A DNA stretch of 64,000 nucleotides from GCA-2794515 sp033763335 (GTDB taxonomy: Bacteria > Chloroflexota > Anaerolineae > Aggregatilineales > Phototrophicaceae): contig JANRKU010000008.1 of the NCBI GenBank assembly GCA_033763335.1, forward strand, positions 62,001 to 126,000. The letters run 5' to 3'. This document shows positions 1-7,817 of this stretch, piece after piece; the stretch's first letter is position 1; each line of letters starts with the position of its first letter. The position numbers and the translations under genes are program-made. Under the pieces are notes generated by a model, which saw only the letters and a list, made by a program, of their open reading frames with translations, was not told where the DNA came from and searched no databases.

Positions 1-1
1 C

Positions 2-775
2 GTCGGTGTGATAGCAGGCATTTTGTCGGGGATGTTTGGCATTGGTGGTGGGGTTGTGATTGTGCCTGCCCTCATCATCTTTTTGCAATTCACCATCACA
101 GAAGCAACCAGTACCTCATTGGCGGCGCTCCTCATGCCTGTCGCTATTTTTGCCGTCTTGCAATATTATCGGCAAAATTTGATTGATGTTCGTGGGGCGG
201 CGCTTATTGCGTTTGGATTGCTCATCACCTCATGGTTTGGGGCGGATATTGCCCTCAACCTCAATAAAGACGTACTCCAACAAATTTATGGTGTCTTTTT
301 GCTCTATATGAGCTGGCGTTTTATAGAGCCACGTCAGCTTTATTTTGCGTGGGATGCCAAACGCAAAGGCATTGAACTCGAAAAACCAAAAGTGAGTGCC
401 ACCACAGCCCCGCCAAATGTGTCGCCACTTGTGCCATTGGGGATTGGTTTGGTGGCGGGCATCGCATCGGGCATGTTTGGGATTGGTGGTGGCGCGGTGA
501 TTGTGCCTGCCCTTGTCGGGTTTTTTAATTATGACCAAAAATTGGCAGTGGGGACATCATTGGGTGCATTATTATTGCCCGTTGGGTTGCCCGGTGTGTT
601 GCGCTATGCGGCGGCTGGAACGCTAAACATCCCTGTAGCAATATTGGTGGCGGTTGGCTTGGTCATTGGGGCATTTTTTGGCGCACGAATCGCACTTGGC
701 TTGCCATCTAAAACAGTTAAGCAATTGTATGGGGTATTTTTGGTATTTGTCGCACTCCGATTTATTTTTGGCTAA
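2..775 (+). CDS. TauE/SafE family membrane permease, 5' end outside the window
   Basis: This is an integral membrane protein of the TauE/SafE (sulfite/sulfonate exporter-like, formerly DUF81) family. The sequence shows the internal duplication typical of the family: a glycine-rich motif (SGMFGIGGG) near the start of each half, once around residue 10 and again around residue 157, each followed by V(V/A)IVPAL and hydrophobic helices. The frame is open to the first base, and family members usually have a hydrophobic helix before the first motif, so the GTG at position 8 is probably internal and the true start lies upstream. The substrate cannot be told from sequence. A strong inverted repeat follows the gene. 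Confidence 0.85.
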   Translation, partial: VGVIAGILSGMFGIGGGVVIVPALIIFLQFTITEATSTSLAALLMPVAIFAVLQYYRQNLIDVRGAALIAFGLLITSWFGADIALNLNKDVLQQIYGVFLLYMSWRFIEPRQLYFAWDAKRKGIELEKPKVSATTAPPNVSPLVPLGIGLVAGIASGMFGIGGGAVIVPALVGFFNYDQKLAVGTSLGALLLPVGLPGVLRYAAAGTLNIPVAILVAVGLVIGAFFGARIALGLPSKTVKQLYGVFLVFVALRFIFG

Positions 776-798
776 TTGATTAATATTCTCAAACCCAA

Positions 799-826
799 TC
801 TAGGCAATTCTTGACAATTGCCTAGA
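799..826 (+). terminator. Perfect inverted repeat after the permease gene
   Basis: Two 11-base arms (TCTAGGCAATT and its complement) surround a 6-base loop, 23 bases after the permease stop. The T-run that follows is short, so this is a probable but not textbook rho-independent terminator. Confidence 0.55.
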
Positions 827-890
827 CAATTTTGGGGTTATGATGAAATGAACATTAACATTTATCCTGTGGATTTATTGGTCATTTCTC

Positions 891-1106
891 ATGTCTGCAC
901 AAATGCACGCTAAACTCCCCATAGACAATGCGGTGATTGAAATCAAATCAAATCAGCCAAGTTGTTGTCCATCATGCCATAATACCAGTAATTTTACGTA
1001 TATTGGCACACAGATATGGCCCCTGCGCGTGGCACAAAAATTGGGTATTCCCCAACAAACAGCCCTGTGGCGCTGTGAAATTTGTCATACCACCATCACA
1101 AAATAA
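891..1106 (+). CDS. Small zinc-ribbon protein
   Basis: A 71-residue protein with two cysteine pairs, CPSC near residue 27 and CEIC near residue 63, spaced as in zinc-ribbon folds that bind one Zn ion. Between them are a basic/hydrophobic stretch and a Pro-Gln segment. No catalytic motif or membrane segment is visible. It sits alone between the permease hairpin and the thioredoxin gene, both on the same strand. Function is unknown; a nucleic-acid or protein-binding role is only a guess. No clear Shine-Dalgarno precedes the ATG. Confidence 0.6.
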   Translation: MSAQMHAKLPIDNAVIEIKSNQPSCCPSCHNTSNFTYIGTQIWPLRVAQKLGIPQQTALWRCEICHTTITK

Positions 1107-1216
1107 GGGCATGGGTGGGACATGCCCACATTTTCCCCATTAATTTTGTAAGATACCCCCTCATCTCTGCGTCATATCCCTATAAACTAATCACATATCA
1201 CAAAGGATAATTCAAC

Positions 1217-1618
1217 GTGGATACAAAACCAGTCAATGTCACCGATGCCGAATTTCAGAGCGAAGTTATTGATTATGACTTACCTGTTTTAGTAGATTTT
1301 TGGGCGGAATGGTGCGGACCATGCCGTGCAGTTGCCCCCATTTTAGAAAAATTGGCGGGTGAATATGCTGGCAAGGTACGCATTGCAAAAGTGGATGTGG
1401 ATAGCAACCCTGCCCTCTCGGAATATTTTCAGGTGATGAGCATCCCCACCCTGATGTTGTTCAAAGAAAAGCACCTTGTATTTAATCAGGCTGGTGCATT
1501 ACCAGAACCTGCCGTGCGGAGTTTGCTCGACCAACTGATTGCGCTAGAAATTCCAGAACATGATGAGAGCGACCATAATCACGACCATGAACATGACCAC
1601 GACCACAGCCATGAATAA
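1217..1618 (+). CDS. Thioredoxin with histidine-rich C-terminal tail
   Basis: A thioredoxin-fold protein-disulfide reductase of the cytoplasm. The active site WCGPC lies at about residue 32, in the usual FWAEWCGPC context, and the cis-proline loop (MSIPTLMLF) follows at about residue 75. The core matches the usual ~105 residues; the last ~25 residues are an added tail of alternating His, Asp and Glu that looks metal-binding. The start is GTG, preceded by AAGGA at 8-9 bases. A clean terminator follows directly. Nothing nearby identifies a dedicated partner reductase. Confidence 0.9.
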   Translation: MDTKPVNVTDAEFQSEVIDYDLPVLVDFWAEWCGPCRAVAPILEKLAGEYAGKVRIAKVDVDSNPALSEYFQVMSIPTLMLFKEKHLVFNQAGALPEPAVRSLLDQLIALEIPEHDESDHNHDHEHDHDHSHE

Positions 1619-1628
1619 TCAATAAAAA

Positions 1629-1655
1629 ACGGGCGATTTACATCGCCCGTTTTTA
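1629..1655 (+). terminator. Rho-independent terminator of the thioredoxin gene
   Basis: A 9-bp stem (ACGGGCGAT/ATCGCCCGT) with a 4-base loop is flanked by A-rich sequence on the left and a T-rich run on the right. Confidence 0.9.
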
Positions 1656-1752
1656 TTTACAGACTACTTATTTGGTGTGTCTCATAAATAGAACGGATAT
1701 AAATGGGCGGACATACGCGCCTACAATTCGTCAAAATGGTTGGGTTTTGTAC

Positions 1753-1781
1753 GGGACGACTAACGCAGTGTATGTCGTCCC
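1753..1781. repeat. Palindrome related to the 99-bp composite repeat
   Basis: An 8-bp stem (GGGACGAC/GTCGTCCC) closes a loop containing TAACGC and GTAT, the same internal words as one hairpin of the composite element at 42938-43036. The words GGCGGACATACGCG at about 1706-1719 may be a further decayed half. It lies between the thioredoxin terminator and the 3' end of the PBP gene. Confidence 0.6.
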
Positions 1782-1804
1782 AATTCCAATTTTCACCAAA
1801 TAAC

Positions 1805-4800
1805 TTATGGCACAATAAACGGCACAACATATTCTTGTAAGTCACTAAAATCGGGTTTGGCGACCAATATCCGAATTTGATAACTGCCCGATGGCAACGC
1901 GGGTAATATCCCCAATTGTCCATTCACCGAGTTAAAAATACGGTCTTGGAGGGGTGTCCAATTACCCCATTGCCCACCGATAATATCAATTCCAAAATAA
2001 GCGGCTTGGTCTGGCGAAAATTCGACCACACCCATAATTGCCATCGGCAAACTGACCACCTCATTGGGTTGCGGTGAGCTAATATATGCCGTCACAGGTC
2101 TGCCAAAACCACTCATACCCCCATATCCCAATAATTCAGCCGTACACTCAATGGTGGGCAAAAATGCCAAATTGCTCTGTTGGGCATAAATTTCGGCATT
2201 TGCCGCATCCGATGGGTCAATTGGAGGGGCAATAAACCATTGCTCCACCGCGCCCACGGTTGTTTGGATGGCTTCGATAGGAACACGACAATAACGCGGT
2301 GGCGGTGGTGGTGTCTGACCTGCACCCACTTGGAATTGAATGGCGTTGCCGATTTCTGGGGGCAATGCGATAACCACGGTGCGATATACCCCTGGGCTAA
2401 CCAATTCGACATACGACCCACCAGTCGGAATTGCCAATTGGGGCGATTGCACATTTTGTTGAATGAGGTTGCCATTACCATCTGGAAGCATGGGTGGATA
2501 ATCGAAAACATATTCTGGGATGGTACTCACACAGCCTGTAGCGGGGTCTGTGAGGCTACGCACATCACAAATGCGCGTATAGGTCAAACCAGATGGGGGA
2601 TTCACCGTATCCGATACATGCTGACCATCCACCAAAAATTCGTCAAAATAGGTGGGCGAATTATATATTAAGTTGATGACCGTGTTCCAAATGGGGGCGG
2701 CACCCGCCAAACCCGATACACTTTGCATGGGGTCGCCATTATTATTGCCAACCCAAACCCCTATTGCCACATTGCGCGTATAACCGACTGTCCAGTTATC
2801 CTTAAAATCGTCTGTCGTCCCTGTTTTGACTGATGAGGCGATATTAGGGGTATATAACGGGCTATTAGACCCCATCGCAGGGGTACGTGCGCCATTATCG
2901 CCCAAAATGCTGGTAATCATGAAGGCGATACGTGGGTCTAAAACTTGCGTCCCCAAGCCTGTGCGTTGGATGGTCGCGCCGTTATGTATCCCTTTGGCAG
3001 GGCATCCATTTTCATATTCGTAGATAACGGCATTTTGGCTATCCAACACACATAAAATAGATGTGGAATTGACCAATGAACCTTGATTGGCGAATACCGT
3101 ATAGGTGCGGGTGAGTTCCAAGAGGGTCATTTCTGCCCCACCAAGCGTAATCGCAGGACCATAAAGCGAGGCATCGCGTCCAAAGGTCTGAACGCCCAAT
3201 CGCTCTGCAAATGCCAAAAAGTAATCTATCCCAACACTGCGGACGGTTTGTACGGCGGGGATATTATAACTATTGGCGAGTGCGCGTCGCATGGTCATGG
3301 GTCCGTGATAGTTCCGGTCATAGTTGCGTGGCTCATAGGGGTCTTGACCGGGTTGTGGGATAAGTACCCGCGTATCCCAAATCACATCCCCTGTCCCCAT
3401 TCCACGTTCCATCGCAGAGGCATACGTCACTGCCTTGATGGTACTACCGGGTTGGCGTGGGCGGATGGTCACATTCACACGCCCATCTATGGCATCGTTG
3501 TTATAATCCACACTACCGACCATCGCCAAAATTTCACCAGTGACAGGATTCATCACCAAAACGGCGGCATTGGTCACATTATTACCCGCCAAATTTGCCA
3601 CTTGTTGGGCGGCGAGGGCTTGTACTTCTTCATGCAAGCGCAAATCTACGGTGGTATACACCTGTAACCCGCCTTTAGCCACATCTTCTGGGCTATAGCC
3701 CAAACTCAGCATCAGGCTTTCGAGTTCATCAGTGGCATATACTGTAAAATGTGGCGCACGCAAATCAATGCTACTGTTGACAAACGATAACCCCTGCCGT
3801 ATGGCATCATCCATCTCGGCTTGGGTGATAAATTTTTCTTCGACCATCTCAGTTAACACCTGTCGCCAACGCGCTTGAACATCATCTTGAATATCTGGTG
3901 ATGGGTCGAGTGGGTCTAAATTGGCAGGGGCTTGTGGCAAGCCTGCGAGGAGTGCCGCTTCGCCTAATGTGAGGTCTTTTGCCTCTTTGCCAAAAAAGAT
4001 TTGTGAGGCGGCTTGTGCGCCATAGGCGAGATTGCCATAATAAATTTCGTTGAGGTATAACTCCAAAATTTGGTCTTTGCTCATACGCCCTGTGAGTGCA
4101 ATCGCCAGCAAAATTTCTTCTGCCTTGCGCTGGGCGCTCCGTTCTGAGCGATATTGGGCATCAAATAGCACATTTCGCACCAATTGTTGGGTGATACTAC
4201 TTCCGCCCGTTTGAGCGCCACCCAAGCCCACATAGCCCAATAATGAGACGACAGTCGCGGGTATATCCACGCCGATATTGCTATAAAACGAATCGTCTTC
4301 AATAGCGATAGTGGCGTTAATCAGATAGGCTGGGAATTGGTCAATTTTGACGGTGGTTCTACGTCCCTCATCAAAAACCTCAAAGAGCGGTTGCCCGTTG
4401 CGGTCATAAATAAAGGTGCTTTGAAATTGCTTATAGCTATCGAGTCTCGATAGGCTCTCATTGAGCAAATCGCCAACGCGGGCATAAGCCAAGCCACCCG
4501 CCACCACAGTTAAAAGGGTAAACCCACCGCAAAATGTGATGAATAAGCCGATAAATACTGCCCAACATCCGACACGCGGGGCGCGTCTGCGCGATTCTCG
4601 TGATGGCAATCGGCTTTCTTGTGGAATTGCACCACGCGGGGGTGGCGGGGGAATAATTTGTTGTTGGGGTGGGCGTTGATACCGCACATCGTTGGGATTG
4701 GGAATGGGTGCAGATACCCGTTGATTGGGTTGTGTCATCTGACCCGATAGGCGCGGGTTGGGCATCGTGTTCTGGGGATGTTGTACCGTTTTCGATTGTA

Positions 4801-5266
4801 CCGTCTGACCAAAATCGGGATTGGGGTCTAATCCACCCGTACCGGGGAGGGTTGGGGCAGAGGGTTTATTGGGCATGGTGACGAACATATTACCCACATT
4901 TTTGACAGAATCCACCTCTTCAGTAGGTTCTTGGGGTAAATTAAATGGCACATCGGTATCGCCTGTATGGGAGACGGGCGGGCGTGGCACAGTATTGACG
5001 AAATCTTCGTCACTCTCTTTTTTATAGAGAATAGATTCATCCTCTGGCAATCCACGCTTGAGTGGTTGGTCGCTGGCATGTAGGCGGGCGATTTCCTCAG
5101 CTTCTGGGTCTATGGATACTTTTGGTTTGGGGACGGTCATATCGCCTGTGACGACTGGCACATCCTCGGTATCGTCTTTGTGGATATTTTTTTCGTAGCC
5201 CGGTTCAACAGGTAAATTGAACGGCAGGTCATCGTCTTGATGGGGATTTTTGGGGTCATCTAGCAT
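1805..5266 (-). CDS. Bifunctional class A penicillin-binding protein (transglycosylase/transpeptidase)
   Basis: A peptidoglycan polymerase that links glycan strands and cross-links stem peptides outside the membrane. Domain order in the 1153 residues: a long cytoplasmic Pro/Gln-rich region (about 1-230); one transmembrane anchor (about 232-262); a GT51 transglycosylase domain with the glutamate motif EDDSFY, the GGSSITQQL motif and the YLNEIYYG motif; a transpeptidase domain with serine motif STIK, SYN, and KTGT; and a C-terminal extension of about 250 residues ending in an Ig-like fold. Both catalytic sites look intact. Class A enzymes are usually 700-900 residues, so both ends are extended. 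The Shine-Dalgarno (GGGA, 12 bases away) is weak. Confidence 0.95.
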   Translation of the reverse strand: MLDDPKNPHQDDDLPFNLPVEPGYEKNIHKDDTEDVPVVTGDMTVPKPKVSIDPEAEEIARLHASDQPLKRGLPEDESILYKKESDEDFVNTVPRPPVSHTGDTDVPFNLPQEPTEEVDSVKNVGNMFVTMPNKPSAPTLPGTGGLDPNPDFGQTVQSKTVQHPQNTMPNPRLSGQMTQPNQRVSAPIPNPNDVRYQRPPQQQIIPPPPPRGAIPQESRLPSRESRRRAPRVGCWAVFIGLFITFCGGFTLLTVVAGGLAYARVGDLLNESLSRLDSYKQFQSTFIYDRNGQPLFEVFDEGRRTTVKIDQFPAYLINATIAIEDDSFYSNIGVDIPATVVSLLGYVGLGGAQTGGSSITQQLVRNVLFDAQYRSERSAQRKAEEILLAIALTGRMSKDQILELYLNEIYYGNLAYGAQAASQIFFGKEAKDLTLGEAALLAGLPQAPANLDPLDPSPDIQDDVQARWRQVLTEMVEEKFITQAEMDDAIRQGLSFVNSSIDLRAPHFTVYATDELESLMLSLGYSPEDVAKGGLQVYTTVDLRLHEEVQALAAQQVANLAGNNVTNAAVLVMNPVTGEILAMVGSVDYNNDAIDGRVNVTIRPRQPGSTIKAVTYASAMERGMGTGDVIWDTRVLIPQPGQDPYEPRNYDRNYHGPMTMRRALANSYNIPAVQTVRSVGIDYFLAFAERLGVQTFGRDASLYGPAITLGGAEMTLLELTRTYTVFANQGSLVNSTSILCVLDSQNAVIYEYENGCPAKGIHNGATIQRTGLGTQVLDPRIAFMITSILGDNGARTPAMGSNSPLYTPNIASSVKTGTTDDFKDNWTVGYTRNVAIGVWVGNNNGDPMQSVSGLAGAAPIWNTVINLIYNSPTYFDEFLVDGQHVSDTVNPPSGLTYTRICDVRSLTDPATGCVSTIPEYVFDYPPMLPDGNGNLIQQNVQSPQLAIPTGGSYVELVSPGVYRTVVIALPPEIGNAIQFQVGAGQTPPPPPRYCRVPIEAIQTTVGAVEQWFIAPPIDPSDAANAEIYAQQSNLAFLPTIECTAELLGYGGMSGFGRPVTAYISSPQPNEVVSLPMAIMGVVEFSPDQAAYFGIDIIGGQWGNWTPLQDRIFNSVNGQLGILPALPSGSYQIRILVAKPDFSDLQEYVVPFIVP

Positions 5267-5394
5267 GATTATTTATTCCCGAATGCAAATAGAAGGCTTT
5301 TATTATTTAGTTTACCCTATTTTTTGCGCTATGCTGATAGGCGGATGAAATACGGTTGTGCTACGGAGGAAAAAATTTGCTTTGCGATAAGTTA

Positions 5395-5425
5395 AAATCC
5401 CCTATCCAAGTTGGAAAGGGGATTT
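5395..5425 (-). terminator. Terminator downstream of recA
   Basis: Arms AAATCCCCT and AGGGGATTT flank a 13-base loop, 14 bases past the recA stop on the minus strand, followed in that direction by a short T-rich stretch. Confidence 0.7.
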
Positions 5426-5438
5426 GTAGTAAGGCTAA

Positions 5439-7670
5439 TTATTCATCATCCGAAAAATCTTCGGTGAGTTCGGGGTCAACATCATTTTTACTGCTACCAC
5501 GACCCGTTGTTGGTGTTTGTGGTACAAGGCGCGGTGCAGAGGCGACTTGTGCGCCAATTTCTGGCAATCCAAAGTGAGCGCGGATACGTCCTTCTATTTC
5601 GTTGGACATGGCTACATTTTCCAGCAAGAAAATTTTGGCATTTTCGCGCCCTTGCCCAAGCATCACATCACCATAACGGAAAAATGCGCCACGCTTTTCA
5701 ATAACACCCAAATCGGTGCCTAAATCTACCAATTCGCCCACTTTGCTGATGCCACCTGCTTCAAAAAACATGATGTCAAATTCAGCTTCTTTGAATGGGG
5801 CGGCGACCTTATTCTTGGTCACGCGCACACGGGTGCGATTGCCGATGGTATCTTCACCTTTTTTGATGGATTGCAGACGGCGAATATCGAGGCGCACACT
5901 GGCATAAAATTTGAGCGCACGCCCACCTGATGTTGTTTCGGGCGAATTATGCACCACAACACCATCTACTACATAACAATGATTGCCTTCCACTTCAATA
6001 TCGAAGCGTCTCATGCTACGGGTTTTGGGCTTGATATGAATATCCAAAATGGGCATGGGTACAGGCTCATCACGTTCACATGGCTCAATATTCAACGGGA
6101 CAAATTGCCCACGGAATTGTGGCATCAGTTTGTATTCCATTGATGGATGCACATAACGGGCAATCAACGCATGGAATTTGGGTGTTTCTGCCTTATTGAA
6201 GGTGATATGACCGCGTGGGTTGGCTTTTGGATAAATATCATGTTGTTCAAACCATTTGACCAATGCTTCACGTTTTTCTACAGGCAAACCCATCGCCGCA
6301 ATGCTACACCGATTTTGGCGGGTGCTATCAAATGTACCGTCATCCATATACCAAATGGCGGCGGCGAGTGGTGTTAAGCTGTTAATGAGGTCAAAACTGG
6401 GATTTTTCTTTTTATCCACATAGGCTTCTTGGTAAATTTGTGCCAATTCATACATGGGCTTGGTATCAAAACTCAAGCCACCTTTGGAATTACGGCGCAT
6501 GTGACCGATAAGTCCTTCAAACAGGCTGGCTTTCCATTGGCAATAGGCATCTTGTTTTGCGCCATGACCAATGCGAAGCGCCACATTATAATCGCTCATA
6601 TAGCGCATTGCGCCATCACCCAACACCGAGCCATAAACAATTTGCTCATGGGCAGGGGTCAGGTAATGCTTGACGGCAGTGATAAGTGTATCGCCGACCT
6701 CTAATTCACCTGCTGGGGCATAGCCATCTTCAGTGAGGAGCATGTGATTGGGGGTACAACCAAATTCACTACGCCCTCTGCCTTTGTTGGAATCTACAAC
6801 GAATTGCAAAAAGTATTCGGCATTGCCGTTATCAAACCAATTCACGATTTTGCGTGGTTCAAACATGCGACTATCGGCATTATAGGACAATACTTCGACT
6901 TCGCGTTTTTGATTGACCAATTTGCCAATTTTTTCGGTGCTACCATCTGCCAATACCACACGGGCATTGTAATTGAAGCACCCAAACATGATGCCTACTT
7001 TTTCGCGTAGTTGATTGGTGAACATGACGGTGGTATTGGTGTTTTTAATCACACCCGCCAATTTCCGCAAGGCTTGGCTCATGAGGCGGGCTTGTAGACC
7101 GACATGGCTATCGCCCATTTCACCTTCAATTTCGGCGCGGGGGACGAGTGCCGCCACACTATCTACGACCACCACATCCAACGCACCAGAACGCACAAGG
7201 GATTCGGTGATTTCGAGGGCTTGTTCGCCTGTGTCTGGCTGGGAAATATATAATGTATCCAAATTTACGCCAATGCGCTCGGCATAAAGTGGGTCTAGGG
7301 CATGTTCCATATCCACAAAGGCACACAATCCGCCCCGTTTTTGCGCTTGTGCCACCACAGACAAGCACATGGTCGTCTTACCGCTCGATTCTGGTCCATA
7401 AATTTCAGTGATACGCCCACGCGGTATGCCACCCACCCCAAGCGCAATATCCACCGTCACAGAGCCTGTCGGGACGACTTCAATGACCATGTGACGGGCA
7501 TCGCCCAATCGCATAATAGTGCCATCGCCAAATCGTTTGGTAATATCGGCTAAGGCAGAGTCGAGGGCTTTGGTTTTGGCTTCTGATGCTTGTGGGGAAT
7601 AATTATCGCCACCTGCGGTTGCGGTAAACAAGTCATTCTCAGATTTTGGGGCTTTCTTTTGTCTCGCCAT
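5439..7670 (-). CDS. recA: RecA recombinase precursor containing an intein
   Basis: RecA forms ATP-dependent filaments on single-stranded DNA for homologous recombination and the SOS response. The 743-residue product carries the Walker A motif GPESSGKTT (about residues 92-100), the Walker B region VVVVDSVAAL (about 166-175), and the DNA-binding loop 1 region around EGEMGDSHVG. The loop 2 region MFG|SPETTSGG is interrupted after Gly230 by a 345-residue intein. Removing it leaves a 398-residue RecA that continues with the canonical GRALKFYASVRLDIRR. The acidic C-terminal tail typical of bacterial RecA is present. Activity therefore depends on protein splicing. The gene is monocistronic, with a terminator after it. 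Confidence 0.97.
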   Translation of the reverse strand: MARQKKAPKSENDLFTATAGGDNYSPQASEAKTKALDSALADITKRFGDGTIMRLGDARHMVIEVVPTGSVTVDIALGVGGIPRGRITEIYGPESSGKTTMCLSVVAQAQKRGGLCAFVDMEHALDPLYAERIGVNLDTLYISQPDTGEQALEITESLVRSGALDVVVVDSVAALVPRAEIEGEMGDSHVGLQARLMSQALRKLAGVIKNTNTTVMFTNQLREKVGIMFGCFNYNARVVLADGSTEKIGKLVNQKREVEVLSYNADSRMFEPRKIVNWFDNGNAEYFLQFVVDSNKGRGRSEFGCTPNHMLLTEDGYAPAGELEVGDTLITAVKHYLTPAHEQIVYGSVLGDGAMRYMSDYNVALRIGHGAKQDAYCQWKASLFEGLIGHMRRNSKGGLSFDTKPMYELAQIYQEAYVDKKKNPSFDLINSLTPLAAAIWYMDDGTFDSTRQNRCSIAAMGLPVEKREALVKWFEQHDIYPKANPRGHITFNKAETPKFHALIARYVHPSMEYKLMPQFRGQFVPLNIEPCERDEPVPMPILDIHIKPKTRSMRRFDIEVEGNHCYVVDGVVVHNSPETTSGGRALKFYASVRLDIRRLQSIKKGEDTIGNRTRVRVTKNKVAAPFKEAEFDIMFFEAGGISKVGELVDLGTDLGVIEKRGAFFRYGDVMLGQGRENAKIFLLENVAMSNEIEGRIRAHFGLPEIGAQVASAPRLVPQTPTTGRGSSKNDVDPELTEDFSDDE
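5946..6980 (-). other. RecA intein with LAGLIDADG homing endonuclease domain
   Basis: This in-frame segment spans precursor residues Cys231 to Asn575. It begins with the nucleophile Cys (CFNYNARVVLADG, block A), has a block B TPNH motif (about residues 306-309), and ends with HN followed by an extein Ser, the usual block F/G signature (FDIEVEGNHCYVVDG before VVVHN). The splicing residues Cys1, penultimate His, terminal Asn and +1 Ser are all present. Two LAGLIDADG-type motifs are visible, VYGSVLGDG (about 346-353) and AAIWYMDDG (about 437-445), both keeping their acidic residues, so the endonuclease may be active. Splicing and nuclease activity are inferred from motif completeness. Confidence 0.93.
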
Positions 7671-7817
7671 TGTTTTATCTCTCTTATGGGTCTAATGATG
7701 TTATGCGATTTGGGATTACGTACAAAGTATGCACTATGATAGCACAAAAGTTCTCGAAACGCAATAGGGCAAAATCATTTTTCATGGCTTTTTAGGGATT
7801 TTTTTGATGAGAAAAAA

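Noticed and set aside
3083..3667. A 194-codon open frame on the plus strand
   Set aside because: It lies opposite the conserved transpeptidase domain of the PBP gene and has no domain features of its own.
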